Below the pieces are notes generated by a model that was given only the letters and a program-made list of their open reading frames with translations, made no database searches and was not told the DNA's origin. A DNA stretch of 64,000 nt from Candidatus Gastranaerophilales bacterium (GTDB taxonomy: Bacteria; Cyanobacteriota; Vampirovibrionia; Gastranaerophilales; Gastranaerophilaceae), in contig CALUTO010000009.1 in the NCBI GenBank assembly GCA_944323735.1, forward strand, positions 1 through 64,000. Reading direction: 5' to 3'. Shown in pieces: positions 37,404 through 46,313 of the stretch. The position numbers and the translations under genes are program-made. Every line of letters begins with the position of its first letter. Within the stretch, counting starts at the first letter, position 1.

Positions 37404-38666
37404 CTATGCTTTCGGGATAAGTACATCAAAAGTTGTGCATTTTGTATCAGAATGAGACAATATTAAATCTCCGTACAACTCTTTCATACTCTGTTTTGAA
37501 ATATACAAACCAAGACCGTTTCCAAGAGGCTTTGATGTATATCCTTCTTTAAATATATTGTGCAATTCTGCGGGGTCAACTCCGCAGCCGTTGTCAGTAA
37601 CACTTATTTTCAGCATATTGTCCGCTGTATTTTCAGCAGAAACCTTTATCTTTCCGTTTGACTCTATTGCATCAACGGAATTGTAAAACAGGTTAATCAA
37701 AACGTTAATCAGCCTGTTCTCATCTGCAATGATTCTGCAGTCCTCAATATTTTCAAATTCTATTTCTATATTTTTTTCTTCAACAACAGGCTTCATCATG
37801 CTTATTACATTTTGGATAAGTGACGCTGCACCCAGTTCAACAAGCACAGGCGGCTGTATTGTACGCAGCTCTGACAAAAGCTGTGAAATTGCACCGCTTG
37901 ATTTTTGTATACACATAACTGCATGCTCAATTGAGGATTTTTCAGAACATTCTGCTGTTTCAATTTTCTTACTCATGATTTTTGAGTACAGATTAATCAT
38001 AGAAATGTGGTTTCTCACTTCATGCGCAATACCCTTTGCCTTAGACGAAATATAGTCATATTTCTCTTTTACGCCGGTATTTGTTTCAAGTATGCTGTTT
38101 TGGGCAGTTGATATCATATTTTCTTCAAAAATTGAATTTGCAAAATTTATGAATTTGTTAACAGCATTATTGAGCGTTTCGTTGCTTCTTCTCTCCGGTG
38201 TAAACTCTTTTGTATAACGCATTAAGTCAATTTTAGAATTTGATGAAATAATGTTTACAACGTCATTGACGTTTTTTGAGTTCAGCATATAACAAACAGC
38301 CGATGAGTCAGGAACATCTTCTGTTGAATAATCCCAGACCATAGCCAGCGAATATCTCGGAGATAAAATAACAAGGAATTCTGTTGTTTCCCAGATATCA
38401 TTCAGCTCAAGATTTTCATATTCAAGTGCGTCTGAAAATGAATAAATATCCGCATGAATAAAGCTCAACCGCTTTAGGATGCTCCCGAGATTTTTTGTAT
38501 CTTTAAGCCGCACAAGAACCAGCGATTTGTGGTACTGGGCATCGATGAGAGCCTCCAGCCCGAAGCGGAAGAGTCCGTTTATGACTTCTTTTTTTACCGG
38601 TTTCGTTTGTGCAAGATATATTAAATCTTTTAAAAGATTTTTTTTGGGATAAGCTTCTCTATACAT
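37404..38666 (-). CDS. Soluble sensor histidine kinase
   Basis: A 420-residue kinase with no membrane helices. Residues 1-190 form an unrecognised sensory region; around 45-140 the alternating hydrophobic strands could be a ligand or protein-binding fold. The dimerisation helix holds the phospho-accepting His215 in AHEVRNH, and the HATPase domain shows the N box LINLFYNSVDAIE, the G1 box DNGCGVDP and the G2 box GNGLGLYISK. It lies between a LuxR-type response regulator and flgB, separated by 21 and 6 bp, so it most likely controls flagellar genes. Confidence 0.88.
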   Translation of the reverse strand: MYREAYPKKNLLKDLIYLAQTKPVKKEVINGLFRFGLEALIDAQYHKSLVLVRLKDTKNLGSILKRLSFIHADIYSFSDALEYENLELNDIWETTEFLVILSPRYSLAMVWDYSTEDVPDSSAVCYMLNSKNVNDVVNIISSNSKIDLMRYTKEFTPERRSNETLNNAVNKFINFANSIFEENMISTAQNSILETNTGVKEKYDYISSKAKGIAHEVRNHISMINLYSKIMSKKIETAECSEKSSIEHAVMCIQKSSGAISQLLSELRTIQPPVLVELGAASLIQNVISMMKPVVEEKNIEIEFENIEDCRIIADENRLINVLINLFYNSVDAIESNGKIKVSAENTADNMLKISVTDNGCGVDPAELHNIFKEGYTSKPLGNGLGLYISKQSMKELYGDLILSHSDTKCTTFDVLIPKA

Positions 38667-38687
38667 TTTATCATCCGAATCATTCTG

Positions 38688-39398
38688 CTAAATTGCTATT
38701 TTAACTTTCCTTTTGTTCAGAAAACCGTTGTTCAGTGCATATAAAACAGCCTGGGTTCTGTCATTGACCTGAAGTTTCTGAAAAATATTATTTACGTGTG
38801 TTTTTACGGTTGTTTCACTTATAAACAGCTTCTGCGCAACCCCTTTGTAAGTAATACCCTGTGTAAGCAAATCCAGAACTTCTTCTTCTCTCTGCGTCAG
38901 ATAGTTCAACAGATTTTCTTCATCCGATATACTCTGGAGCTCTTCTTTGAACGATTTTTGAAAGTATTCAAAAAATCTGGAGGACAGTGTATTCGGAAGA
39001 TAAATCTTTCCTGCTGCAACTTCGTCTATTGCATATATAAGCTGGGCAGATGCCATGGTTTTTAAGATATAGCCCTTTGCACCTATTTTCATTGCTCTGA
39101 AAATAAGATCGGGGTCATCATAGCCTGTCAATGCGATAGTACGCACTCCCAAATCCAATTTCTCAATTTCTGCTATCGCTGTTAATCCGTCTTTTTCAGG
39201 CATGTTAATATCCATCAAAACGATTTCCGGACGGTATTTTTTGATAAGGCTGATTGCAACGCTTGCGCTTGTTGCTGTCGCCACCACGTCAAAATCACTC
39301 TCAATTTCAATTAACTCTCTGACCCCGTTTAGATGTTCATAATTGTCATCGACGATAATGATTCTTGCTTTTTTCTTAAATTCTAAACCTCTTCTCAT
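38688..39398 (-). CDS. NarL/LuxR-family response regulator
   Basis: The 236 residues contain a receiver domain (11-130) with Asp17/Asp18 and the phosphorylated Asp63 in VLMDINMPEKDG, and a LuxR-type helix-turn-helix (about 165-230) with LTQREEEVLDLLTQG and ETTVKTHVNNIFQKL. It is a DNA-binding output partner for the next gene. A GGGGGGAG site precedes the ATG. It heads the run regulator, kinase, flgB, flgC, fliE. Confidence 0.92.
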   Translation of the reverse strand: MRRGLEFKKKARIIIVDDNYEHLNGVRELIEIESDFDVVATATSASVAISLIKKYRPEIVLMDINMPEKDGLTAIAEIEKLDLGVRTIALTGYDDPDLIFRAMKIGAKGYILKTMASAQLIYAIDEVAAGKIYLPNTLSSRFFEYFQKSFKEELQSISDEENLLNYLTQREEEVLDLLTQGITYKGVAQKLFISETTVKTHVNNIFQKLQVNDRTQAVLYALNNGFLNKRKVKIAI

Positions 39399-39700
39399 GT
39401 ACTCCCCCCAAGATATTTTTTTGTAAAATTATATTCATGCAAATACATTATTCACATGCTCTATATTACCCCCAAATAATGGAGTAACTCATCGACTATC
39501 AGGTTGAAATAATTCTTTATATTTCTTCACTTGAAGATTTAGACCACATGGTCAATAACTAAACTCCACAGCCGTTTTTTCTAAAATATCAAAATACAGC
39601 ATAAGTACTAATGCTTTGCAAAAGACATACATTTTTCAGATTAAATGTAATAAATGATAATTTTGTTTGCCAATACATCAAATTTGCGATATCTTTTTCA
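39399..39700. other. Gap holding upstream regions of rnpB and the response regulator
   Basis: These 302 bases contain no credible ORF. The right end must carry the rnpB promoter; a weak candidate is TTGTTT (39663) and GATATC (39688), which I do not trust. The left side holds the upstream region of the flagellar two-component operon. I see no clear repeat or hairpin. Confidence 0.5.
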
Positions 39701-40040
39701 AAGGAGCAGCCGTACAATCGCGCGGAGAGATTCGTGAGGAAAGTCCGGGCACCCTAGGGCAGATTGCCGGATAACGTCCGGTGCGGGCGACCGTGAGGAT
39801 AGTGCCACAGAAATGCAGACTGCCGATGGCTGAAAAGCACAGGCGATGGTGCAACGGCGGGGTAAGAGCCCACCGGCAATATCGAGAGGTATTGGCCAGG
39901 TAAACCCCAATCGGGTGCAAGATTGACAGAAAGGCTAAGGCGGCCCGCCATCTTTCGACAAATCGCTAGAGTTTACAGGTAACTGTAAATCGAGACAGAT
40001 GATTGTATAGAAACAGAACCCGGCTTATGAACTGCTCCTT
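39701..40040 (+). ncRNA. rnpB: RNase P RNA
   Basis: The ribozyme that trims tRNA 5-prime ends. The 5-prime AAGGAGCAG pairs with CTGCTCCTT at the 3-prime end (P1). The conserved GAGGAAAGTCCGGGC segment is at about 39738, the universal ACAGAAA near 39808, the GGTAAACCCC around 39898, and AGATGATTG then ACAGAACCCGGCTTAT close to the end. It is bacterial type A by layout. The three overlapping minus-strand ORFs here are shadows of this RNA. Confidence 0.96.
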
Positions 40041-40109
40041 TTTAATTAAAATGATTTAAAACGTTACCGCATTAACTCCGGATAAAAAATATAACTCTGT
40101 CCGTCTGAA

Positions 40110-40664
40110 CTATTCTCTGATTGCACCTATAACGTTATAAACAAACGCACCTGCAACGCCGAGTACAACACCCGGAATAACATAAAGAGATGTAGGACGT
40201 TTTGATTTTATAGCTGCTTCCATAAGCGTACCGGATGCCTGTTTTGCGTCTTTAACTTTTTCCGCAACCTGTGCGGTGTAATGGGATATAGCATCTTTTA
40301 TTTCAGGTGTTGCATTTTTTATCTGTTCTTTTATTCCGTCAAGATTCTTTTTTGCTGCATTTAATAATTCCTGAGTCGGAGAAACTTTTATTGCGTCCTC
40401 AGCGTTCATTTTTCTGACAAACAAATCAGCAGCAAGATTTCCTTTTCTTGCAGCAGTTGCAATATTTTCAATAGTTTCCTGCCTTGCAACCTTCATATTT
40501 CTGTCCACAAGAGTAGCTGTTTTATTCGGATAATAATTATTGTACTCATCAACCTCAATCGGCAGACTGTGTTTTAATGTATAACCGACTAACCCGCAAA
40601 ACGCACCGGTCAAAGGTAAGCTCGCTCTTTTGGGCTCGGTATTTTTAATTACGCAAACTTGCAT
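40110..40664 (-). CDS. Hypothetical protein with C-terminal membrane helix
   Basis: A 184-residue protein with a hydrophobic segment near the start (residues 15-35, ALTGAFCGLVGYTL-like) and one at the end (about 160-178, VIPGVVLGVAGAFVYNV). Between them is an Ala/Lys/Glu-rich helical region (about 45-150) that may form a coiled coil. I do not recognise a family. It resembles in layout other small membrane proteins in this window. It sits alone downstream of rnpB. Confidence 0.6.
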   Translation of the reverse strand: MQVCVIKNTEPKRASLPLTGAFCGLVGYTLKHSLPIEVDEYNNYYPNKTATLVDRNMKVARQETIENIATAARKGNLAADLFVRKMNAEDAIKVSPTQELLNAAKKNLDGIKEQIKNATPEIKDAISHYTAQVAEKVKDAKQASGTLMEAAIKSKRPTSLYVIPGVVLGVAGAFVYNVIGAIRE

Positions 40665-40846
40665 AGCTAAAAATCCTTTAACTAATACTCTTATGAATAT
40701 TTTGTTTTTAATTCTTTCTTCTTATCCGGTATCTAACCGTAATTTAAAAACGCAGATAAAAAACTTCTGAATTTCTAAATTTTTAATATTTTATCATTTT
40801 AATTTATTGTTGTCAATGCTTTTGAATAAAATATTTTAAGAAAATA

Positions 40847-42325
40847 TTACTTTATTGAAGCATTCTCGAAAACGTATGTCTCGAGTGCTTTTCGGATAGA
40901 TTCTGCAGTTTTTATTCTGAATTTTTCATCCAGAAGCCTGCTATAATCTTCCGGATTTATCATATATGCAGTTTCAATAAGTACCGATAATGGCATGCTG
41001 GGTCTTATAACAGCAAAACTTGCCTTATTAGTTCCGTCATCTCTTGTAGCGAGGTCGTTAAGCATTTGTTTTTTTATGGTGTCAGCAAGCGAGAACACTC
41101 CATCGTGATAATAAAAAACAGATGTTCCATGTTTTTTATAAGGATTTGCGCCGTCAGGAAGTGCATTTGCATGCACACTTATGAAAAACAATGCATTCTT
41201 TTCCCGTGAACGCTCTATTCTGTCAGAAAGAGAGACATAAGAGTCGTCTTTTCTAGTGAGTATTACTTTTGCTCCGGATTTTTCCAGTTCTTTTTTAAGT
41301 TTAAGCGTTATGTCAAGGTTTATATCGCTTTCTTTTATATTTGTAGGCCCGGCTGCCCCCCTGTCTTTTCCTCCATGCCCTGCATCAAGAGCGATTGTGA
41401 GTCCTTTGAGGGGTTTATTTTTGTTTACACGGGGTTCTTTTCTGATTTTCAACACAAGCATATTCCCCTCATAGCCGCAGCTGTATCCCCAGAGGATTTT
41501 ATTTTTCAAATCAATAAAAAGAGTGGCGGTATTATCTGATGAGGTGTTTATTGCAATATTTTTTATGTTTCCAAAATTATTTAAAATTTTTCTGTCAGCA
41601 TAGTTTTTTTGAATACCGTATATTTTAAAAACAAGTCCGTTTTCAATTTCCTGTATTTTGTAGGGCATTTGCATGTCCAAATCAATTTTTATGTAGTTAA
41701 AATATTTGTCCTCATCAACTTTAATATCTGAAATAGCAGAAAAAACAGGTGTTTTCAAAACTCTGTAATCAATAACAGAGTTTTTTTTCACCCAGCCTCT
41801 TTCATCGCTGCAAAACGATACCTGATAATATCCGCCCTTTTCTCCGGTAATTCTAATCATTGTTCCGGAGTCAAGATGAGTTAATCGTTTTGCATTTTCA
41901 TCAGGCTGTTGTCTAAAGGGGGTATTGTCTGTTACAACAAGCCCGTAATGATATGTAACAGGATCATAGCATGTCAAAACAGGGACAGCAGCAGGCTTTT
42001 TGGCATTATTCGTTTTGCCGGTTCTTGTTACTACATATTTAAGAGTGCTTTGTTCTTTATTGTTAATTTTTTCTTTCAGTGTAAAAGTATTTTCACCTTT
42101 ATTCAGCGGCACAACATGTACAAAAGAATTATGCTCCCATATTTTTACGGGTTCGTTATTTATAAAAAGTTCTGAACCTTTTTTGACATTTCCGACAAAA
42201 AATATAGAGGGAGCAGAGGTTTTATGGTTATTTTTCGCAGGATACACAACCTCGAGCGTCATAACATCCGAATGACTGAATATTAATATAAAAAGAATTA
42301 TCAAAAATCTCAAACTGTATTTCAT
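40847..42325 (-). CDS. N-acetylmuramoyl-L-alanine amidase (Amidase_3)
   Basis: A 492-residue secreted enzyme. Residues 1-23 form a signal peptide. An SH3-like domain lies about 135-190 (TPFRQQPDENAKRLTHLDSG is the core), and an AMIN-like beta region about 200-300. The catalytic zinc domain (about 310-485) shows DAGHGGKDRGA (His ligand), IKESDINL (Glu), SVHANA (His) and LIETAYMINPED (catalytic Glu). It cleaves peptidoglycan amide bonds during division or recycling. It is a single gene. Confidence 0.92.
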   Translation of the reverse strand: MKYSLRFLIILFILIFSHSDVMTLEVVYPAKNNHKTSAPSIFFVGNVKKGSELFINNEPVKIWEHNSFVHVVPLNKGENTFTLKEKINNKEQSTLKYVVTRTGKTNNAKKPAAVPVLTCYDPVTYHYGLVVTDNTPFRQQPDENAKRLTHLDSGTMIRITGEKGGYYQVSFCSDERGWVKKNSVIDYRVLKTPVFSAISDIKVDEDKYFNYIKIDLDMQMPYKIQEIENGLVFKIYGIQKNYADRKILNNFGNIKNIAINTSSDNTATLFIDLKNKILWGYSCGYEGNMLVLKIRKEPRVNKNKPLKGLTIALDAGHGGKDRGAAGPTNIKESDINLDITLKLKKELEKSGAKVILTRKDDSYVSLSDRIERSREKNALFFISVHANALPDGANPYKKHGTSVFYYHDGVFSLADTIKKQMLNDLATRDDGTNKASFAVIRPSMPLSVLIETAYMINPEDYSRLLDEKFRIKTAESIRKALETYVFENASIK

Positions 42326-42394
42326 ATTCTAATTATCAGTCATGAAACAGTTATAAGCAAATTTTTTACATTAAACCGCACCTTTTTTTACGGC

Positions 42395-42429
42395 AAAAAC
42401 CGGCTTTAGTTTTCTAAAGCCGGTTTTTT
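42395..42429. terminator. Terminator after rpsA
   Basis: A perfect 14-bp stem (AAAACCGGCTTTAG, 42396-42409, with CTAAAGCCGGTTTT, 42414-42427) with a 4-base loop, downstream of rpsA on the minus strand and upstream of the amidase gene. Confidence 0.88.
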
Positions 42430-42447
42430 GAGTGTATTTATCATCAA

Positions 42448-43509
42448 TTATTCATTAATATCTTTTACGCTCAAAGCGATTCTGTGTTCTTGCGGTGTAA
42501 ACTTTTTAATAAGAACTTTAACTTCATCGCCTGCTTTGTAAACATCAAACGGGTTTGCATTGGAATCTTCCATTTCTGCAACCGGAAGAAGAGCTTCTAC
42601 TCCGGGGAAAATATTGATGAATGCACCGAAGGAAGTTACTTTGTTAACAGTTCCTGTGATGATTTCACCTTCTTTGAATTTATCTTCAATTTCTTCCCAC
42701 GGATTGTCGCCAATACGTTTGAGGCTCAGGCTGATTCTTTTGAGCTGATCGTCTATTTTCAGAATTTTGACTTCTATTTTTTGACCGAGGGTGAGAACAT
42801 CCGACGGATGTTTAATTCTCTGCCATGAAATTTCAGAAATAGGCAGAAGTCCGTCTACGCCGTTTATATCAATAAATGCACCAAAATCAGCGATACGAAC
42901 GACTTCACCTTCAACAATCTGGTCGATTTCAAGATTTGATATAACATCATCAACAAGCTGTTCTCTCTGTTCAGCAAGTGCCTGTCTTTGAGAAAGAATA
43001 AGTTTGTTTCTTTTTGCATCAGCTTCAAGAACTTTTGCTTCTATTTCCTGATTCATAAGTCCGTCAAAAGGCATGCCGGTTCTAAGCTGAGAAGCAGGTA
43101 TAAATCCTCTCAAATCCTGAACTTCGACTATTACACCGCCCTTAACAAGCGAAACAACTTTTGCAACAACTGTTTCTCCTGAAATTTTTGCATTTTGCAA
43201 AGTCTGCCATGCCTGTGCACATGCAACTTTTTTCAATGAAAGCAGAACACCGTTTTCGTCATTGTCGTCTTCTCTCAGAACGTAAAATTCTTTCTGGTCG
43301 CCGATTGAGAGCGGATTTTCAATATTTTGCGACGGAATTTCTCTGTTAGGTAAAAATCCTTCAGATTTTGCACCTACATCTACAAGATAGCCGTCATTTT
43401 CTTTTTTTACGATTACGCCTTTAACAACGTCTGCTACATTTAATTTTGTAGCAAAAGATTCGTCTAACAATCTTTCAAATTCATCAAGTTCAACTTTTGT
43501 TTGTGTCAT
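42448..43509 (-). CDS. rpsA: 30S ribosomal protein S1 (four S1 domains)
   Basis: A 353-residue protein with four S1 motifs: about 24-95 (VVKGVIVKKENDGYLVDVG), 108-175 (VVAKVVSLVKGGVIVEV), 195-268 (VEGEVVRIADFGAFIDI) and 280-350 (ITGTVNKVTSFGAFINI). The last two carry the classic F-G-A-F core. S1 binds mRNA leaders and delivers them to the ribosome. E. coli S1 has six domains; cyanobacterial forms are shorter, which fits this length. Followed by a strong terminator. Confidence 0.9.
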   Translation of the reverse strand: MTQTKVELDEFERLLDESFATKLNVADVVKGVIVKKENDGYLVDVGAKSEGFLPNREIPSQNIENPLSIGDQKEFYVLREDDNDENGVLLSLKKVACAQAWQTLQNAKISGETVVAKVVSLVKGGVIVEVQDLRGFIPASQLRTGMPFDGLMNQEIEAKVLEADAKRNKLILSQRQALAEQREQLVDDVISNLEIDQIVEGEVVRIADFGAFIDINGVDGLLPISEISWQRIKHPSDVLTLGQKIEVKILKIDDQLKRISLSLKRIGDNPWEEIEDKFKEGEIITGTVNKVTSFGAFINIFPGVEALLPVAEMEDSNANPFDVYKAGDEVKVLIKKFTPQEHRIALSVKDINE

Positions 43510-43546
43510 TTTTTCTTTTACCTTTCTATTTATTTTTAATAATTTT

Positions 43547-44410
43547 TTAATATTGATTTAATTTATTCAAAACTTTTTCTATTATATCCTCGGGTGTAGA
43601 AGCACCTGCTGTGACACCGATATTCTGCGCAGATTTTATGAGACTGTCATACTGTTTAAGCTCGGAGTCTGTTTCGATATGTATTGTGCGTGTGATATCC
43701 TTTAATATTTCAGCAAGGTGAGTTGTGTTTGCACTTTTTTTGCTGCCTACAACCACCATTAAATCAGACTCGCCTGCGAGCTGGCGTGCTTCATTCTGTC
43801 TCAGAGAAGTAGAAGCACATATTGTGTTAAACACACAGAGCTCTTTTGCTATGCCCGTGAGATAGTTTACCACATTTTTTAATACTTCTATACGCTGTGT
43901 CGTCTGCACCACAACGCCTATTTTTTTGTGGTCTTTAATTCTGGATTCATATTTCAACAGACTCTCGACATCAGGAGCTACAAGTATATTCTCACCGTAT
44001 ATCTGGGCATTTGCTTTTATTGCCGAGACCTCCGGATGCTCTGGTTTTCCGACAATAACAAGCAAAAATCCGTCTTTAACCAGCTGTATAGCCTTTTGCT
44101 GAACTTTTTTTACGTCAGGACAGGTCAGGTCAACAGTTTCATACCCTTTATTTTTTATATCTTCAAAAATTTCAGGAGATGCGCCATGGCTTCTGATAAC
44201 ACAAATGCCGCTCTCATTTTCAGGCAGCTCATCTACAGTATTTATTCCGAGTTCCGAAAGCGAGTGAATTACATGAGAATTATGTATAAGCTCGCCGAGA
44301 ACCCATATTTTTGCGTCAGGGTTTTCTGATTTAAGTTTTTTTGTGGTCTCTACGGCTCTTTTTACACCGTAGCAAAAACCGGCATGTTTAGCTAGTTTTA
44401 TGTTTTTCAA
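43547..44410 (-). CDS. ispH: 4-Hydroxy-3-methylbut-2-enyl diphosphate reductase
   Basis: The 287-residue iron-sulphur enzyme of the MEP isoprenoid pathway, making IPP and DMAPP. The three cluster cysteines are Cys13 (GFCYGV), Cys97 (LTCPDV) and Cys198 (NTICAST), with substrate-binding His43, His75 and His125 in the expected motifs (GELIHN, RSHGAS, PEHPEV). Length fits LytB/IspH. An 8-bp perfect inverted repeat lies 29 bases upstream of the start codon. Confidence 0.96.
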   Translation of the reverse strand: MKNIKLAKHAGFCYGVKRAVETTKKLKSENPDAKIWVLGELIHNSHVIHSLSELGINTVDELPENESGICVIRSHGASPEIFEDIKNKGYETVDLTCPDVKKVQQKAIQLVKDGFLLVIVGKPEHPEVSAIKANAQIYGENILVAPDVESLLKYESRIKDHKKIGVVVQTTQRIEVLKNVVNYLTGIAKELCVFNTICASTSLRQNEARQLAGESDLMVVVGSKKSANTTHLAEILKDITRTIHIETDSELKQYDSLIKSAQNIGVTAGASTPEDIIEKVLNKLNQY

Positions 44411-44438
44411 AGAAAATTACGTCCTGTCTTTCAGACTC

Positions 44439-44457
44439 ATACGGTAAAATACCGTAT
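44439..44457. promoter_or_regulatory. Inverted repeat upstream of ispH
   Basis: ATACGGTA, 3 bases, TACCGTAT: a perfect 8-bp inverted repeat 29 bases upstream of the ispH start. It could be an operator or a short RNA hairpin; no second copy was seen. Confidence 0.35.
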
Positions 44458-44620
44458 GGTATTTGTTTTATATCACAAACAGAATTTAAATACAAATGTT
44501 CTGATGAATAGTTTTTCTCACAGCTAATGTTACCGATTGTAAATATTAAATGAAATACACTAAAGTAATTTAAAAAACTGCCGATTTATAGAATGTAAGT
44601 AAAAACAGGGAGTAAAAGAA

Positions 44621-44800
44621 ATGTCACATGAATATCGTGAATTCAATGAAGCATTGAAAAAGCGGGAAGAAGCAAGATTTTCTGAACTAAAAAGCGACAT
44701 TGAAAAGGTTAGAAATACTGTAGAAAAAATGCTGACTTCATTTTTTGAAAGCACTGCCAATCAGGCAAAAACACAGTACAGCGGTCTTGAGATGTACTAA
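44621..44800 (+). CDS. Small coiled-coil-like protein (59 aa)
   Basis: A 59-residue charged helical protein: MSHEYREFNEALKKREEAR, then heptad-like SELKSDIEKVRNTVEKMLTSF and a polar tail ending in GLEMY. A GGGAG site lies ten bases upstream of the ATG, and a strong terminator hairpin follows the stop directly, both of which support a real gene despite its size. Function is not recognised. It is divergent from ispH and convergent with the next gene. Confidence 0.65.
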   Translation: MSHEYREFNEALKKREEARFSELKSDIEKVRNTVEKMLTSFFESTANQAKTQYSGLEMY

Positions 44801-44826
44801 AAAGCTCCTTAAAAGGAGCTTTTTTA
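44799..44826. terminator. Bidirectional terminator
   Basis: AAAAAGCTCCTT pairs with AAGGAGCTTTTT, followed by a T run on both strands, shared by the 59-residue gene and the convergent activase-like gene. Confidence 0.87.
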
Positions 44827-44829
44827 ATA

Positions 44830-45969
44830 TTATTTTACTGAAGCTGTTTCAGCCTGTTCTTTTTCTTTTCTGCGTTTTCGTCTGCGCATCAAATCCACGA
44901 ATGCCTCAAGTCTGGTCAGATATCCTGCTTTGCCGGTCTGTTCATCCATAATGAGAGGCAAAATAGGTATTTCACAATTCTCTCTCATAGCAGGGAATAT
45001 GTTCTGGGACATAATCTCCGGCATACAGGTAAACGGGCTGATGTGAATAATACCGTCTTTTCCTTTTTCGTTTGCATAAGCAACATCACTTATACATTCC
45101 AGTGCATCGCCGCCTATGTCTCTTGAAAGATATGGTTTCGCAAGTCTAAACGCACGCTCGAGATGAGTTTCGCCTTTTTTGAATATTTTAGGGATTATAG
45201 CATCTTTTAAAAAGCTCGAAACAGTGAGTGTGCGGCGGGTCTGAACCCCCATTTTCCCGAGTTCTCTTTCAATGTTCTGATTAGAAAACGGGTCTTGAAC
45301 CAGATATATTTCGCCGGTTATATCCACATAAACGACATCACGATTCGGGTCAATTTCAACCTTTTTCATTTCGTCAACAGCTTTTTTTTCGGCATGCTTC
45401 AGTTCGCCTGCGTGATTTGCCTCAAGAATGTACTTAAGTCCTTTATTATAAGCTTTTTCAGAGCTGCCCTCTTTAATTTCACGTGCTCTGTAATATGAGA
45501 GCATATTTTCTAATCTGTCGACAACAAAAACTTTTTTCAGCGCAAATATAATTGCTCTTAAAATAGTAACAGGATTTTTAACTCCCGTAAGCTCTACAAG
45601 AAACCTGTACATGCCCATTATTCCGTCATAGAGTTTAAGCTCAATATATTTTGCATGATAGCCCATTTCTTCAAGCGTTTTTTCAATATTTGAGCCGTAT
45701 TCACCCAGTCTGCAAATTCCGGGAGAAGTAATCATTGCGACACAGTCAGCACCGCCTTCTATTGCTTCGATGAAGTTGCCAAGAATCAGCTTATAAGGCA
45801 GACAAATAGAATCAGGACTGTTTTTTGTGCCTAAAGACAGAGTTTTTTTGTTTGTATAAGGCGGAACATACGGCTCAACCCCCATTCTGCGCAATGCAGA
45901 TGCCCATACAATATAGATATTTCCCATATGCGGGAAAGCAACTTTTATTTTTTTCTTTTTCTCTTTCAT
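44830..45969 (-). CDS. 2-Hydroxyacyl-CoA dehydratase-like / CoA activase-family protein
   Basis: The protein (379 residues from ATG 45969) resembles the HgdB/DUF2229 family linked to CoA-dehydratase activases: KVAFPHMGNIYIVWASALRRMGVE at the start (key residues FPHMGN and LRRMG), conserved cysteines in PDSICLPYKL (about 55) and SPGICRLGEYG (about 86), a further Cys in ISPFTCMPEIM (about 314), and DVVYVDITGEIYLVQDPF. These cysteines likely bind an iron-sulphur cluster. The exact reaction is unknown. An in-frame TTG six codons earlier (45987) is an alternative start. Confidence 0.75.
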   Translation of the reverse strand: MKEKKKKIKVAFPHMGNIYIVWASALRRMGVEPYVPPYTNKKTLSLGTKNSPDSICLPYKLILGNFIEAIEGGADCVAMITSPGICRLGEYGSNIEKTLEEMGYHAKYIELKLYDGIMGMYRFLVELTGVKNPVTILRAIIFALKKVFVVDRLENMLSYYRAREIKEGSSEKAYNKGLKYILEANHAGELKHAEKKAVDEMKKVEIDPNRDVVYVDITGEIYLVQDPFSNQNIERELGKMGVQTRRTLTVSSFLKDAIIPKIFKKGETHLERAFRLAKPYLSRDIGGDALECISDVAYANEKGKDGIIHISPFTCMPEIMSQNIFPAMRENCEIPILPLIMDEQTGKAGYLTRLEAFVDLMRRRKRRKEKEQAETASVK

Positions 45970-46089
45970 ATTATGATTGTAACGCAAACAAATTTTTTAG
46001 TTATAAACTTTTGTAAAAGAAAATATTTAAAAACGCAATCCGGTATTTTTCCATGCTTTAAAAACATTGTAATAAAAAGTGAGGTATGA

Positions 46090-46290
46090 ATGAAATTAAC
46101 AGGTATAAACATTTTTTCCAAAAAAGGCGCAACACGAATAAATTCTTCAAAAAAACCGCCGAAAATAATTACTCATATTCCTTTTAAACCCGTTGACACA
46201 TCAGTGCCAAAAACAGTAATTTTTATGAATAAAGTACACAAAAACACAACAAACTTTTTCAAAAATCTGAAAAACTTTTTTACGTCATAA
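46090..46290 (+). CDS. Small basic hypothetical protein (66 aa)
   Basis: A 66-residue lysine-rich protein, MKLTGINIFSKKGATRINSS at its start and NTTNFFKNLKNFFTS at the end. No membrane segment or known domain. A GTGAGGT site precedes the ATG, which supports translation. It lies divergent from the activase-like gene and convergent with the DUF262-like gene. Confidence 0.5.
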   Translation: MKLTGINIFSKKGATRINSSKKPPKIITHIPFKPVDTSVPKTVIFMNKVHKNTTNFFKNLKNFFTS

Positions 46291-46313
46291 AAATTGCTCA
46301 TCGCATTTAAAAT

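Noticed and set aside
39678-39951. Three overlapping minus-strand ORFs of 65-80 aa
   Set aside because: They lie antisense to RNase P RNA, whose conserved elements and P1 pairing are clear; such ORFs are a known annotation artefact.
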